Below, piece by piece: positions 15,674-26,911 of a stretch of 64,000 bases of DNA (positions are counted from its first letter, which is position 1; every line of letters starts with the position of its first letter). The DNA comes from Nocardia lijiangensis NBRC 108240. GTDB lineage: Bacteria; Actinomycetota; Actinomycetes; Mycobacteriales; Mycobacteriaceae. Both the position numbers and the translations under genes were made by a program. The stretch lies in assembly GCF_001613045.1 (NCBI RefSeq), contig NZ_BDBP01000056.1, positions 1 through 64,000 of the forward strand. Direction: 5' to 3'. The notes below the pieces were generated by a model, which did no database searches, was not told where the DNA came from, and was given only the letters and a program-made list of their open reading frames with translations.

Positions 15674-16750
15674 TCACCAGATGCGGTCGATGATCTCGAA
15701 TTCGACGCCCTCGGCCCGCGCCAGATAACCGGGCTGGATCGCCTGGTTGCCGACGAATCCCCGTGGGCCGCCCGGGGTCTGGAAGTGCACACCGTCGTCC
15801 AGCGCGCCCTGCAGGCTCGGCACGTCCAGCGAGCCGACGGTCTCGGCCAGGCCGCGCAGCGCGTGGATGGCTTCGTAGGTGGCATTGCTGAAGGTGGTGA
15901 GCGCGGGCGCGAAACTGCCGTGCATTCTCTGGTACCGGACCTTGCGGTCCCGGCCGTCGGTGAGCTTCTCGTTCAGGAAGAAGCTGGACGGCACATAGAG
16001 ATTGTGGTTCACCTTGGCGCCGCCCGCGAGCAGCACGTTCTCGTCGGCGGCCGGGCTGACGCGCACCTGGTCGGCGGCTCGGCCCGTGGCATAGAACTGG
16101 CGGTTGAAGCGTGCGACGTCCGCGCCGACCATCAGGATGATGATGCCCTCGGCCCGGTCCAGATCGGGGTGGGTGAGGAAGCCGGCGAAGCTCGGCGCGC
16201 CGAGCGGGACGAACCGTTCCAGCACGACGGCGCCGGGGTCGATCAGGCTGCGCCGCACCGCTTTCGCCGTCTCACGCGGCCAGATGTAGTCGTTGCCGAT
16301 GATGGCCCAGCGGCGCACGCCGAGTTCCCGGCCGAGCCACCGCACCGCGGCGACGGTGTGGCCCGCCGGATGCTCGCCGACCAGCAGCACGCCCGGCAAC
16401 TCGTCGGGCAGGCCCTCGTGGCTGACCGCGAACAGATAGGGGACGCGACCGTCGTTCGCCCTGGCCACGGCACGCCGCACCGCGGAGGTGTGCCAGCCGG
16501 TAATGGCATGCACCATGCCGGTGGCGAGCAGGGCGGCCACCTCGTTGGCGACCTCCCCCGGCGGCCTGCCGCCATCGATATTCGTGGTACGAATTTCGCG
16601 TCCGAAAATTCCGGCACCATGGTTGATTTCGGACACGGCCAGCGAAATGGCGGCATCGCAGGAAGGTGCGAAGATACCGCCCGGTCCCTGCATGGGGACG
16701 ATGTTGAGGATCTCGATCGTGCCGTCTGGGCTCTCGCCGACCGCTGACAT
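15674..16750 (-). CDS. AmiC-like cytosolic type I periplasmic-binding-fold sensor (paralogue 1)
   Basis: The 358-residue protein has the type 1 periplasmic-binding fold of the branched-chain amino acid/urea/amide group (EILNIVPMQGPGGIFAPS, then IFGREIRTTNIDGG, then RWAIIGNDYIWPRE). It has no signal peptide or lipobox, so it should be cytosolic. That points to a ligand sensor such as AmiC of Pseudomonas or NhhC/NhlC of Rhodococcus rather than a transporter receptor. No ABC permease or ATPase is nearby. A MarR gene is divergent from it at 53 bp, and a paralogue of nearly equal length lies on the other side of that gene. Confidence 0.75.
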   Translation of the reverse strand: MSAVGESPDGTIEILNIVPMQGPGGIFAPSCDAAISLAVSEINHGAGIFGREIRTTNIDGGRPPGEVANEVAALLATGMVHAITGWHTSAVRRAVARANDGRVPYLFAVSHEGLPDELPGVLLVGEHPAGHTVAAVRWLGRELGVRRWAIIGNDYIWPRETAKAVRRSLIDPGAVVLERFVPLGAPSFAGFLTHPDLDRAEGIIILMVGADVARFNRQFYATGRAADQVRVSPAADENVLLAGGAKVNHNLYVPSSFFLNEKLTDGRDRKVRYQRMHGSFAPALTTFSNATYEAIHALRGLAETVGSLDVPSLQGALDDGVHFQTPGGPRGFVGNQAIQPGYLARAEGVEFEIIDRIW

Positions 16751-16803
16751 TCGGTACTCTTCTTCTGGTTCGAGCGAAATTCAAAAGCAGGCGGGGAAAA
16801 ACA

Positions 16804-17229
16804 ATGACCACCATTCTAAGCGGATATGCCACGCTGCATGGGGCGCTGCGTGCCGCCGAGCGCCGTTGGCTACGTCACCTCGATGCCGCGTTGTGCGCCA
16901 GGCAGCTTTCGCCGGATCAGTGGTCGATGCTGTGCAACCTGTCGAGCGAAACCGGCATCACCATGAGCGAATTGGCCAACCGTTCGCAATTGGCGCCGTC
17001 CTCGGCGACCCGGCACGCCGACGGCCTCGCCGAGCGCGGCCTGATCTTCCGGGTGGCCGCGGAGGAGGATCGGCGGCGCATCCTGATCGGGCTGAGCAGG
17101 CTGGGGGCCGAGCTGGTCGCGTCGGTGCGGGCCGAGGAGGAGATCGCCGAGCGACAGCTCCAGGCCAAGATCGGCGTGCGGCGCTTCGCCGAGCTGAAGC
17201 GGCTGCTGGAGCTGGTGGCCGAGGCATAG
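16804..17229 (+). CDS. MarR-family transcriptional regulator
   Basis: A 141-residue MarR protein with the winged helix over about residues 40-105 (ITMSELANRSQLAPSSATRHADGL, wing AAEEDRRRILIGLS). It lies between the two AmiC-like genes, divergent from one and convergent with the other by 6 bp. In Rhodococcus, MarR-like NhhD and AmiC-like NhhC act together to control nitrile hydratase, so a similar pairing is a reasonable inference here. The 53-bp divergent gap is the likely operator site. Confidence 0.88.
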   Translation: MTTILSGYATLHGALRAAERRWLRHLDAALCARQLSPDQWSMLCNLSSETGITMSELANRSQLAPSSATRHADGLAERGLIFRVAAEEDRRRILIGLSRLGAELVASVRAEEEIAERQLQAKIGVRRFAELKRLLELVAEA

Positions 17230-17235
17230 GGGAGT

Positions 17236-18309
17236 TCACGCCACGGTGAGCGTCTCGAAGTCGACGCCCTCCGCGCGAGCCACGAAGGTCGGTCGCACGA
17301 CCTGATCGCCGCGAAAGGTGAACGCGCCCGACGGGCCTTCGAGCACAGGGCGATTCGCCAGCGCGCCGTGGATGCGCGCCGTCTCGAAGGAGCCCGCGGT
17401 GTCGACCGCGGTGCGCAGCGCGTGCAGGGAGTGGTAGACGCCGTTGGCGAATCGGCTGAAGGTGGGGGCGAATCCGCGATGCAGCCGCAGGTATCGATCG
17501 AGCAGATCGCGATCGTCCGCGCTGCGGCGATCGGGAATCACGCTGGAAGGCACGTAGATATTGCGGTTGGCGTCGAGTCCGCCTGCCAGCAGGACGTTTT
17601 CGTCGATGGTCGGGCCGGTGCGGAACTGCCGGTCGGCGCGTCCTGCCGCGGTGAACGCCCGGTTGAATCGGGCGGCGTCGGCGCCGACGAGCAGCAGGAT
17701 CACGCCGTCGGCCGTGTCCAGCCGTGGGTCGTCGAGCACGGCGCCGAAGTCCTCGGCGCCCAACGGCACGAAGTGTTCGGCGACCACCGTGTGCCGCGGC
17801 GCGAGGATCTCGCGCAGCGTCGGCGCGATACGGCGGGACCAGAGGTAGTCGCTGGCCACCACCGCCCAGCGCCGGGCGCCGAACTCCCGATGCAGCCAGT
17901 CCACCGCGACCAGCGTCTGGATGCCGGGGTGCTCGCCGATCATGAAGACGCCCGGCTCTTCGGTCGCGAGCCCGTCGTGGCCGACGCCGAACAGGCACGG
18001 CGCGCGACCGGCCGCGGCGCGCATGATCGCGTAACGATTCTCCGGCATCGGTATTCCGGTGACGGCGTGCACCATGCCGGTCGCCAGCAGGGCCGACACC
18101 TCGTCGTGCACGCGCTGCGGCGGGCCGCCGCCGTCGATCGTGGTCACGCACACCTCGCGGCCGAGAATGCCCGTCCCGCTGTTGATCTCGGCCATGGCCA
18201 GGTTCGCGGCCGCCACGCAGGACGGCCCGATGAGGGCGCCCGCGCCGCACATGGGTGCGATGTTGACGATTTCGACGGCGTCGTGGTGCCGCCCGCTCGA
18301 CAATGTCAT
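17236..18309 (-). CDS. AmiC-like cytosolic type I periplasmic-binding-fold sensor (paralogue 2)
   Basis: The 357-residue paralogue of the protein at 15674-16750 shares the same segments (VEIVNIAPMCGAGALIGPS, ILGREVCVTTIDGG, RWAVVASDYLWSRR, DENVLLAGG). It likewise has no export signal. I prefer the ATG at 18309 because it aligns the two N-termini to within one residue; a GTG at 18327 is the alternative. Similar size, opposite sides of one MarR gene and clear divergence suggest an old duplication with different ligands. Confidence 0.75.
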   Translation of the reverse strand: MTLSSGRHHDAVEIVNIAPMCGAGALIGPSCVAAANLAMAEINSGTGILGREVCVTTIDGGGPPQRVHDEVSALLATGMVHAVTGIPMPENRYAIMRAAAGRAPCLFGVGHDGLATEEPGVFMIGEHPGIQTLVAVDWLHREFGARRWAVVASDYLWSRRIAPTLREILAPRHTVVAEHFVPLGAEDFGAVLDDPRLDTADGVILLLVGADAARFNRAFTAAGRADRQFRTGPTIDENVLLAGGLDANRNIYVPSSVIPDRRSADDRDLLDRYLRLHRGFAPTFSRFANGVYHSLHALRTAVDTAGSFETARIHGALANRPVLEGPSGAFTFRGDQVVRPTFVARAEGVDFETLTVA

Positions 18310-18601
18310 GCGAGCCCCGTTCTTCACGCGAGATTTGCTGAATGTTCTGGTTCACCGCATCGCGAGTCAGTCTAGCGGCGTTTCGCCGCATTCTCGTTTC
18401 GGCGCGTTGGCCGGATTACCGCAGGGTTACAGCGATATCGAGGTGGCCGCGAATTGTCGTGTACGTTCGGGTATCGGTACGAGTTGCCACGCGATCCACC
18501 ATGGACTCCGTTATTTTCTGAATGGAAATAAATGGCGGCACGCGGACGCCGGACGCGTGCTCGGTGCCCGAGGCCCCGAGCAGCAGATCTAGGATCGGGC
18601 C
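18310..18601. other. intergenic region between divergent sensor and aminopeptidase genes
   Basis: These 292 bp hold the promoters for both divergent genes. The only structure I see is a small hairpin GCGGCG-TTT-CGCCGC near 18374-18388. No ORF with natural codon use is present. Confidence 0.4.
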
Positions 18602-19888
18602 ATGCCCGTTTCCACCACCGCCGCGACGGCCGAAGGGCTGTGCGCGTTCATCGATGACTCGCCCTCGCCGTTCCACGTGGTCCGCACGGTCGCGCAGGAG
18701 CTGGACGCACACGGCTTCACCCGCCTCTCCGAGGCGGCGGCGTGGCCCGCCGAGACGACCGGACGCCGCTATGTGGTGCGCGGCGGTTCGCTGATCGCCT
18801 GGGCCGGGACCGGCGACGACGCGGCCCCGTTTCGCGTCGTCGGCGCGCACACCGACAGCCCGAACCTGCGGGTGAAGCAGCACCCGGATCTGGCGTCCGT
18901 GGGGTGGCAGCTGGTCGGCCTCGAACCGTACGGCGGCGCGTGGCTGAACTCGTGGCTGGATCGCGAGCTCGGGATTTCCGGCAGGCTGACGGTGCGGGAC
19001 GGGAACACGTTGCGCGAGCAGCTGATTCGCATCGAGGAGCCGATCCTGCGGGTGCCGCAGCTGGCCATCCATCTCTCCGAGGACCGGCGCGGTGTCACCT
19101 TGGATCCGCAGCGGCACGTGAACGCGGTGTGGGGCGTCGGCGACGCGCCGCGCTCGTTCCTCGCCTTCGTCGCCGAGAGCGTCGAGGTGGATCCGGCCAC
19201 GGTGCTCGGCTGGGAGCTGATGACGCACGTGCTGACGCCGAGCAGCCTGGTGGGGCGGGACAGCGACCTGGTCAGCGCGCCCCGGCTGGACAACCAGGGC
19301 ACCTGCTACGCCGGGCTGCGCGCGTTCCTGGCCGCCATCGACGATCCGGGCGCGGCGGTGCCGGTGCTGGCCATGTTCGATCACGAGGAGGTCGGCAGCC
19401 AATCCGACCGCGGCGCCCAGTCCGATCTGCTGCCCGCCGTGCTGGAGCGGATCGTGTTGGCGCGCGGCGGCGGTCGCGCCGAATACCTGGCGGCGCTGGC
19501 GGGTTCGGTCTGCGCGTCCGGCGACATGGCGCACGCGACCCATCCGAACTATCCGGAGCGGCACGAGCCCGCGCACCGCATCGAGATCAACGGCGGGCCG
19601 GTGCTCAAGGTCAACCAGAACCTGCGCTACGCCACCGACGCCATCGGCGCGGGTGCGTTCGCTCTGGCGTGCGACCAGGCGGCCGTCCCGTTGCAGCGCT
19701 ACGTCCATCGCGCCGACCTGCCGTGCGGCTCGACCATCGGCCCGATGACCGCGGCCCGCACCGGCATGCCGACGGTGGACGTCGGCGCGCCCCAGCTGGC
19801 GATGCACTCGGCGCGAGAGCTGATGGGCGCGAACGACGTTCCGGCTTACGCCGCCGCGCTCGCCGCGTTCCTCACGCCAGTGGAATAA
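18602..19888 (+). CDS. M18-family aminopeptidase
   Basis: A 428-residue zinc aminopeptidase of the M18 family (aspartyl aminopeptidase / ApeB type), which removes N-terminal residues, often acidic ones, from peptides. Metal ligands are visible in [12 protein letters not shown] near residue 82, in DNQGTCYAG near residue 231, in [11 protein letters not shown] near residue 263 and in the late MHSARE. The PheVVxT-like start SPSPFHVV is typical. It converges with the GT87 gene with 15 bp between them. It is probably a housekeeping peptide-recycling enzyme. Confidence 0.92.
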   Translation: MPVSTTAATAEGLCAFIDDSPSPFHVVRTVAQELDAHGFTRLSEAAAWPAETTGRRYVVRGGSLIAWAGTGDDAAPFRVVGAHTDSPNLRVKQHPDLASVGWQLVGLEPYGGAWLNSWLDRELGISGRLTVRDGNTLREQLIRIEEPILRVPQLAIHLSEDRRGVTLDPQRHVNAVWGVGDAPRSFLAFVAESVEVDPATVLGWELMTHVLTPSSLVGRDSDLVSAPRLDNQGTCYAGLRAFLAAIDDPGAAVPVLAMFDHEEVGSQSDRGAQSDLLPAVLERIVLARGGGRAEYLAALAGSVCASGDMAHATHPNYPERHEPAHRIEINGGPVLKVNQNLRYATDAIGAGAFALACDQAAVPLQRYVHRADLPCGSTIGPMTAARTGMPTVDVGAPQLAMHSARELMGANDVPAYAAALAAFLTPVE

Positions 19889-19903
19889 GGCGCGCGCACT
19901 CGG

Positions 19904-21238
19904 CTAACTGGCCGGGGCGGTTTCGGCGGCGCGGGTCACAGCAGGCCGGTAGGTGACGACCGCGACGACGAACACCGCGAACGTCACGAGGACGTAGCTG
20001 CTTCCGATGATCTGCTGCCACCAGGCCCAGTCGAGTTCCCGGTCTTTCGAGTGCGGCAGCAGCCAGTGCGGGCCGATGAGGAACAGCACCGTCGAGACCG
20101 AGACGGTCGCGAGGAACCATCGTCCGCGGGGGGTGCGTGCGCGTCCCTCACGAACCCGCACGATGGCGTCGGCGGCCACGACGAGCGCCGGCGCCACCCA
20201 CACCCAGTGGTGCGACCACGAGACGGGCGAGACCAGCAGCACCGCGGCGGCATTGACGAGCAGCGCCGCCACGGTGGCGCCCGCCTGGATGAGCCGGTGC
20301 ATCCAGATCGCGGCCAGTGCGATCGCCACCAGCGAGAGCGTGATCCAGATCAGCGTGGCCGCCGAATCGGAGACGCCGAGCCGGAAGGCCATGCCCTTGA
20401 GCGACTGGTTGCCGGCGAAGTACGGCGGGCCGATGCGACCGGTGTCGGACAGCGTGTGGAACCAGTAGTCGACCGAATCGCTTGGGAACAGCAGGAATCC
20501 GAGGCCGACCGCGCCGATCGCGGACACCACCAGGGTGCCCGCCGCCTTCCAGTCCCTGCGCAGCAGGAAGTACAGCAGGTAGCCCGCGGGAATCAGCTTG
20601 ACCGACACCGCGATTCCGATGAGCATGCCGCGCGGCCAGAACGGCTTGCGCACCAGGCAGTCCAGCGCGATGGCGGCCATCAGCACCAGATTGATCTGGC
20701 CGAAGCCGTAGGTCTGGCGCACCGGCTCGAGGAAGCCGGCCGCCGCGACGGCGGCGATCACCAAGGGCAGCACCATCGGCCGGTCGAGTTCGGGCCGGAT
20801 CCTGGCCAGCACCAGCCACAGCGTGATGCCGAGGGCGGCGATCGAGGTGGCCAGCACGAGCACCTCGGCCAGTACCAGCGGCATCAGCGCGAGCGGCGCG
20901 AAGAACAGCGCGGCCAGCGGGGGATAGGTGAACGGGAGGCCGATGCCCATGACCGGCGGCATCGGGCCGTACAGTTCGCCGCCGTCCAGCCAGACCCGCG
21001 CGCCGGTGCGGTAGACCTGCAGATCGATGTACCCGTTCCACCAGTGGACCAGCAGCGAGACCACCGCCGAGACCAGGAAGAGCCCGAGTGCGGCGGCCAG
21101 CCAGCGCAGCTGCCGCGACGACATTGCCGAATGCGGCGACGAGCCGGCCGCGCCCGCGAAATCCGCGACGCCGGGGCGCGCATCCTCCGTGGCAACTGGT
21201 TGCTCGGCCGAATTCGCAACCCCCGATCGTTCGCTCAC
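19904..21238 (-). CDS. GT87-family polyprenol-phosphate-mannose-dependent mannosyltransferase
   Basis: A 444-residue integral membrane protein of the GT87/DUF2029 type with about ten hydrophobic segments (first at RQLRWLAAALGLFLVSAVVS). These actinobacterial GT-C enzymes add alpha-1,2 mannose residues to phosphatidylinositol mannosides or lipomannan using polyprenyl-phosphate mannose. Family marks are the first-loop DLQVYRTGARVWLDGG, with its catalytic Asp, and FTYPPLAALFFAP. The GTG at 21238 is chosen because the longer frame is Arg-rich and unlike a membrane protein. Which lipoglycan step it serves cannot be decided. Confidence 0.8.
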   Translation of the reverse strand: MSERSGVANSAEQPVATEDARPGVADFAGAAGSSPHSAMSSRQLRWLAAALGLFLVSAVVSLLVHWWNGYIDLQVYRTGARVWLDGGELYGPMPPVMGIGLPFTYPPLAALFFAPLALMPLVLAEVLVLATSIAALGITLWLVLARIRPELDRPMVLPLVIAAVAAAGFLEPVRQTYGFGQINLVLMAAIALDCLVRKPFWPRGMLIGIAVSVKLIPAGYLLYFLLRRDWKAAGTLVVSAIGAVGLGFLLFPSDSVDYWFHTLSDTGRIGPPYFAGNQSLKGMAFRLGVSDSAATLIWITLSLVAIALAAIWMHRLIQAGATVAALLVNAAAVLLVSPVSWSHHWVWVAPALVVAADAIVRVREGRARTPRGRWFLATVSVSTVLFLIGPHWLLPHSKDRELDWAWWQQIIGSSYVLVTFAVFVVAVVTYRPAVTRAAETAPAS

Positions 21239-21625
21239 TCGGACAGAGTATCGGTGTGGTGGGGCGGCGTTCGGGCCGACCCGGACGCCGCAACCCGCGA
21301 GGGTCGCCCTCCGATCTCGCCCGCTGACAGGGGAATCGGAGGCTCGGATCGATAGAGGAACCAGACTCGGGCAACGATCCAGCGACCATGATCGGGAGTG
21401 CGCTCGGACCCGGTCGCTGCATGGCGTCACCGTCGGGAACCCGCGCCGCCACAGCGACGAAGCCCCTCACCTGCGTGGCCGCGCCACCCGCCCTCTAGAC
21501 TGAGTGCCAGGCATCTCGCCGCAACACCAGTGACAACGTTCGTCGCTGCCTTGCGCGCGTCAGCCCACCTTGCCGGCTCCGCCGGCTTGCCGACCCCCAT
21601 GGCGCCGAAAGGACCCTGGTACTCC
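21239..21625. other. intergenic region upstream of purL
   Basis: These 387 bp separate the divergent GT87 and purL genes and hold no convincing gene. TAGACT at 21496-21501 is a candidate purL -10, giving a leader of about 118 nt. I see no known riboswitch structure. Confidence 0.35.
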
Positions 21626-23920
<2,295 letters not shown>

Positions 23921-24011
23921 CCTCACCGGGAGGCTCGGATGGTTACCGCTGAGCCACCCGACGGGGCCGGCCGAGTGGTCGGCCTCGGCGAGCTGAAGTA
24001 AGACGGACGAA

Positions 24012-24066
24012 CGCCCACCCGTGGCGGGCCCGGACCCCTCGTTGCCGGGCTCGCCCCAGGTGGGCG
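24012..24066. terminator. bidirectional terminator between purL and the YiaA/B gene
   Basis: An 8-bp outer stem (CGCCCACC with GGTGGGCG) and an inner 11-bp stem with one mismatch (24023-24033 with 24045-24055) form a long hairpin between convergent genes. Confidence 0.65.
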
Positions 24067-24080
24067 CTGTCTGTCGTGGG

Positions 24081-24368
24081 TCAGAGTGTCTTGAACGGAT
24101 CGTGTTCGGCCATCAGCTTTTCCATCCGCGCCGCGTCGATGCGGTGGGTGGTGGAGTTGGCCTCGTGCTGGTCGCGGACCACCTTGGCCAGGGTGAAGGT
24201 GCTGGTCACCAGGAACAGCACGGTCATTCCGAGGAAGCCGCGCTGCCAGACGTCCAGCGGAAGGTAGAAGATGCCGACGCCCGCCCCGAACAAGCTGACG
24301 CCGAACGCGATCGCGGCCTGCGCGACGTAGGCCGAGGTGGATTTCGGCGCTGCGTTTGGTGTGCTCAT
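24081..24368 (-). CDS. YiaA/YiaB-family small membrane protein
   Basis: A 95-residue protein with two transmembrane helices (about residues 18-38, AIAFGVSLFGAGVGIFYL, and 43-63, GFLGMTVLFLVTSTFTLA) separated by a short turn, as in the YiaA/B two-helix domain. The C-terminal tail is charged. The function of the family is unknown. The ATG at 24368 is chosen because the longer frame adds a non-family stretch. It is divergent from the Abhydrolase_9 gene at 100 bp. Confidence 0.75.
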   Translation of the reverse strand: MSTPNAAPKSTSAYVAQAAIAFGVSLFGAGVGIFYLPLDVWQRGFLGMTVLFLVTSTFTLAKVVRDQHEANSTTHRIDAARMEKLMAEHDPFKTL

Positions 24369-24434
24369 GGGTATCGAGTCTGCTGGGCGGGCGGCCCCAG
24401 CGACCGCGTACAACTACTCGAGCGCGGTGGGTAA

Positions 24435-24462
24435 TTGCCGCGTCGGTGGCGACAGCCATACT
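24435..24462 (+). promoter_or_regulatory. promoter of a leaderless transcript
   Basis: TTGCCG (24435-24440) and CATACT (24457-24462) are 16 bp apart. The GTG start codon follows 6 bp after the -10, so transcription should begin at the start codon. Confidence 0.5.
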
Positions 24463-24468
24463 GTTCGA

Positions 24469-26202
24469 GTGCTCGAGAAGGCCGACACCCTGACGAAGCT
24501 GCGCGCTCGCGGCGTCGTCGTGGTGCGGCGCGCCGAGGACATCATCGACCTGAACTACGTCGGTCTGATCGTCGCCACCGTCTTCTTCGCGCTGTCGGTG
24601 ACGCCCTCGCTGGTACCGCGGGACTGGCTGTTCCAGGGCCTGATCTCGGGCGTCAACGCGGCGCTCGGCTACGGCCTCGGCTGCGTGCTCGAGTGGCTGT
24701 TCCGGCTCTGGGTGCGGCCGCGGCTGAAGATGCCGGGACCGCCCACCTGGGTGCGCGACGCGCTGAAGACCGCGGTCCTGCTCACCTCCGCGCTGGCCGC
24801 CGCCCTGATGCTGGTGCAGTCGGCCCGCTGGCAGCGCGAGATCACCGCGCTGATGGGCATGGAGGGCACGACGACCCCGGCCTACCTGCGCACCGGGCTG
24901 TTGAGCGTGGCGGTGGGTGTCGCGGTGGTCGCCGTCTATCGCACGGTGCGCGAGATCATCCTGTTTCTGGCCAGGCAGCTCAACCGATGGGTACGGGTGC
25001 CGCGCGAGCTGGCGCCCGCCGCCGGGGCGTTGGTGCTCGTGGTGCTCGTGGTGACGCTGTTCAACGGCGTGGCCTCCCGTGCCTTCTTCGCCGCAGCCAA
25101 CTCGGCGTTCAGCGTGCGCAACGACCGCACCTCGCCCAATGCGGTGCAGCCGCAGCAGCGCGAGCGTTCGGGGAGTCCGGCCTCGCTGGCGAAATGGGAG
25201 ACGCTTGGCTTCGAGGGGCGCTGGTTCGTTTCGCACGGGCCGTCGTCGAGCCGCATCGCGGCGGTCACCGGGAAACCGGCGCGCGAACCGGTCCGGGTCT
25301 ACGTCGGGCTGGAGTCCGCCGACGGCAGGGCGGAACAGGCGGCGCTCGCGGTGGAGGAACTGGAGCGCACCGGCGCCTTCGACCGGAAGGTGCTCGTCGT
25401 CGTCACCACCACGGGCACCGGCTGGGTCAATTCGCTGGCGGCGGGCGCGATCGAGTACATGTACGGCGGCGACAGCGCCATCGTCGCGACCCAGTACTCG
25501 TACCTGCCCAGCGTGCTGTCGTTCCTCGCGGACCGCGGCAAGGCGGCCGCGGCGAGTGAGCAGCTCTTCGACGCGGTGCACGAGCACTGGTCGGCGCGTC
25601 CGCCGCAGTCGCGGCCGAAGCTGCTGGTGTACGGCGAGAGCCTCGGTTCGCAGGGGTCGGAGGCCCCGTTCGACGGACTCGCCGATCTGCGCGCCAAGGT
25701 GGACGGCGCGCTGTGGGTCGGTCCGCCGAATTCGAACCGGCTGTGGCAGCAGTTCGTCGAGCGCCGCGACCCCGGCTCCCGCGAGGTGGAGCCGGTGTAC
25801 GCCGACGGGCTGGTGGTCCGCTTTGCCGCCGACGCCGCCGATCTCACGCGTCCCGACGCCGAATGGCGGGCTCCGCGCATCGCCTACCTCATGCACGCCT
25901 CCGACCCGATCGTCTGGTGGTCGCCGGATTTGATCTTCTCCCAACCGGATTGGCTCTCGGAGCCGCGCGGCTCGGATGTGTCCTCGCAGATGCGCTGGGC
26001 GCCGTTCGTCACCTTCTGGCAGGTCGCCGCGGATCTCACCAACGCCCAAGGCGTTTCGGACGGGCACGGGCACCGTTACGGCAGCCTGGTGCTGGACGGC
26101 TGGGCCGCCATCGCGGCCCCGCCCGGCTGGAATGCCGAACTGGCCGAACGGATTCGGTTCCAGCTGGAGGCGGCGGAGGAATTCGAGCGGGAGACCAAGT
26201 GA
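24469..26202 (+). CDS. membrane-anchored alpha/beta hydrolase (Abhydrolase_9 family)
   Basis: A 577-residue protein. An N-terminal membrane domain has about four helices over residues 22-205 (for example LIVATVFFALSVTPSLVP), and a C-terminal alpha/beta-hydrolase domain has the nucleophile motif GESLGSQGSE near residue 390. Its last residues overlap the next gene by GTGA. Members are found mainly in actinobacteria and Proteobacteria, and the substrate is unknown. The GTG at 24469 lies 6 bp after a -10-like CATACT, so translation from a leaderless mRNA is likely. Confidence 0.85.
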   Translation: MLEKADTLTKLRARGVVVVRRAEDIIDLNYVGLIVATVFFALSVTPSLVPRDWLFQGLISGVNAALGYGLGCVLEWLFRLWVRPRLKMPGPPTWVRDALKTAVLLTSALAAALMLVQSARWQREITALMGMEGTTTPAYLRTGLLSVAVGVAVVAVYRTVREIILFLARQLNRWVRVPRELAPAAGALVLVVLVVTLFNGVASRAFFAAANSAFSVRNDRTSPNAVQPQQRERSGSPASLAKWETLGFEGRWFVSHGPSSSRIAAVTGKPAREPVRVYVGLESADGRAEQAALAVEELERTGAFDRKVLVVVTTTGTGWVNSLAAGAIEYMYGGDSAIVATQYSYLPSVLSFLADRGKAAAASEQLFDAVHEHWSARPPQSRPKLLVYGESLGSQGSEAPFDGLADLRAKVDGALWVGPPNSNRLWQQFVERRDPGSREVEPVYADGLVVRFAADAADLTRPDAEWRAPRIAYLMHASDPIVWWSPDLIFSQPDWLSEPRGSDVSSQMRWAPFVTFWQVAADLTNAQGVSDGHGHRYGSLVLDGWAAIAAPPGWNAELAERIRFQLEAAEEFERETK

Positions 26203-26840
26203 GGGTCGCGCTCGGGCCGGTGTCGAAAGCGCTCGCGGGTACCGGCCTTGCCCTGTTGTGGAGCAATCGGGTGCTCCCCGGGCTCGGACTGGATCAGCGC
26301 GGACGCACCGCGGCCAACGCGTGCTTCGCGACCGGTTACGGGCTCGCGTTCGGCGGGCGGTCGCACTGGAGGTCGGGCAGGGGGCTGGCGGTCGGCGCCT
26401 CCGCGGGAGCGGTGGTTCTCGCCGGTTACGGTGCTGCCGTGGCGATTCCAGCGCTGCGCGAGATGTTGCGCGATTTCGCTCCGGTGGGACAAGAAGTTTC
26501 GGACATCGAGTGGGTCGCCGTGCACATCCCGGTCGGCACGGTCTACAGCGAGGAGCTGATCTTCCGTTCCACGCTGGAACCGCTGCTGGACGACACCTTC
26601 GGCCCGCGTCTCGGCCCGCTGCTCGGCGCCGCCGCCTTCGGCCTGTGGCACATTCACCCGGCGCGCGCGGGCGGGGAGCCCGTCGGGCCGACGGTCCTGG
26701 CCACCGCAGCCGGTGGCGCGATCCTCGGCCGATTGCGCAGAAAGACCGGCAGCACGACGGCCCCTGCACTGCTGCACTGGGCGATCAACGCGGGCGGGGT
26801 GCTCGCGACGCGTCTCGCGCTACCCGAGCCCATTCCGTAG
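26199..26840 (+). CDS. CPBP-family intramembrane metalloprotease
   Basis: A 213-residue membrane protein with the CPBP (CAAX/Abi) motifs: YSEELIFRS near residue 113, FGLWHIHPA near residue 148 and LLHWAINAG near residue 192. The Glu-Glu and His residues are the proposed glutamate/zinc catalytic site. It is translationally coupled (GTGA) to the membrane hydrolase upstream, which suggests that the two act together in the membrane. Family members process prenylated proteins or give self-immunity to peptides; the role here is unknown. Confidence 0.85.
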   Translation: MRVALGPVSKALAGTGLALLWSNRVLPGLGLDQRGRTAANACFATGYGLAFGGRSHWRSGRGLAVGASAGAVVLAGYGAAVAIPALREMLRDFAPVGQEVSDIEWVAVHIPVGTVYSEELIFRSTLEPLLDDTFGPRLGPLLGAAAFGLWHIHPARAGGEPVGPTVLATAAGGAILGRLRRKTGSTTAPALLHWAINAGGVLATRLALPEPIP

Positions 26841-26911
26841 CCCCCGAATCGGCCACGCTTCCCTGCGGTGAAATCGGGCATGAATGCGGCGGATTGGTGT
26901 TGGATCGACAT

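Noticed and set aside
12922-15885. A 987-codon open frame on the minus strand
   Set aside because: It runs antisense through the M20 peptidase, purS and purQ; its translation is Arg/Gly/His-rich and low in hydrophobic order. It is an artefact of GC-rich codon use. The real MBL-fold gene in this stretch uses another frame.
24337-24468. A longer N-terminus for the Abhydrolase_9 protein from an ATG at 24337
   Set aside because: It would cross the start of the divergent YiaA/B gene and pass through the promoter, and the residues are not hydrophobic like the membrane domain.
23923-26769. A 948-codon open frame on the minus strand
   Set aside because: It is antisense to the Abhydrolase_9 and CPBP genes, both of which have clear family motifs. 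The composition is typical of a shadow frame.
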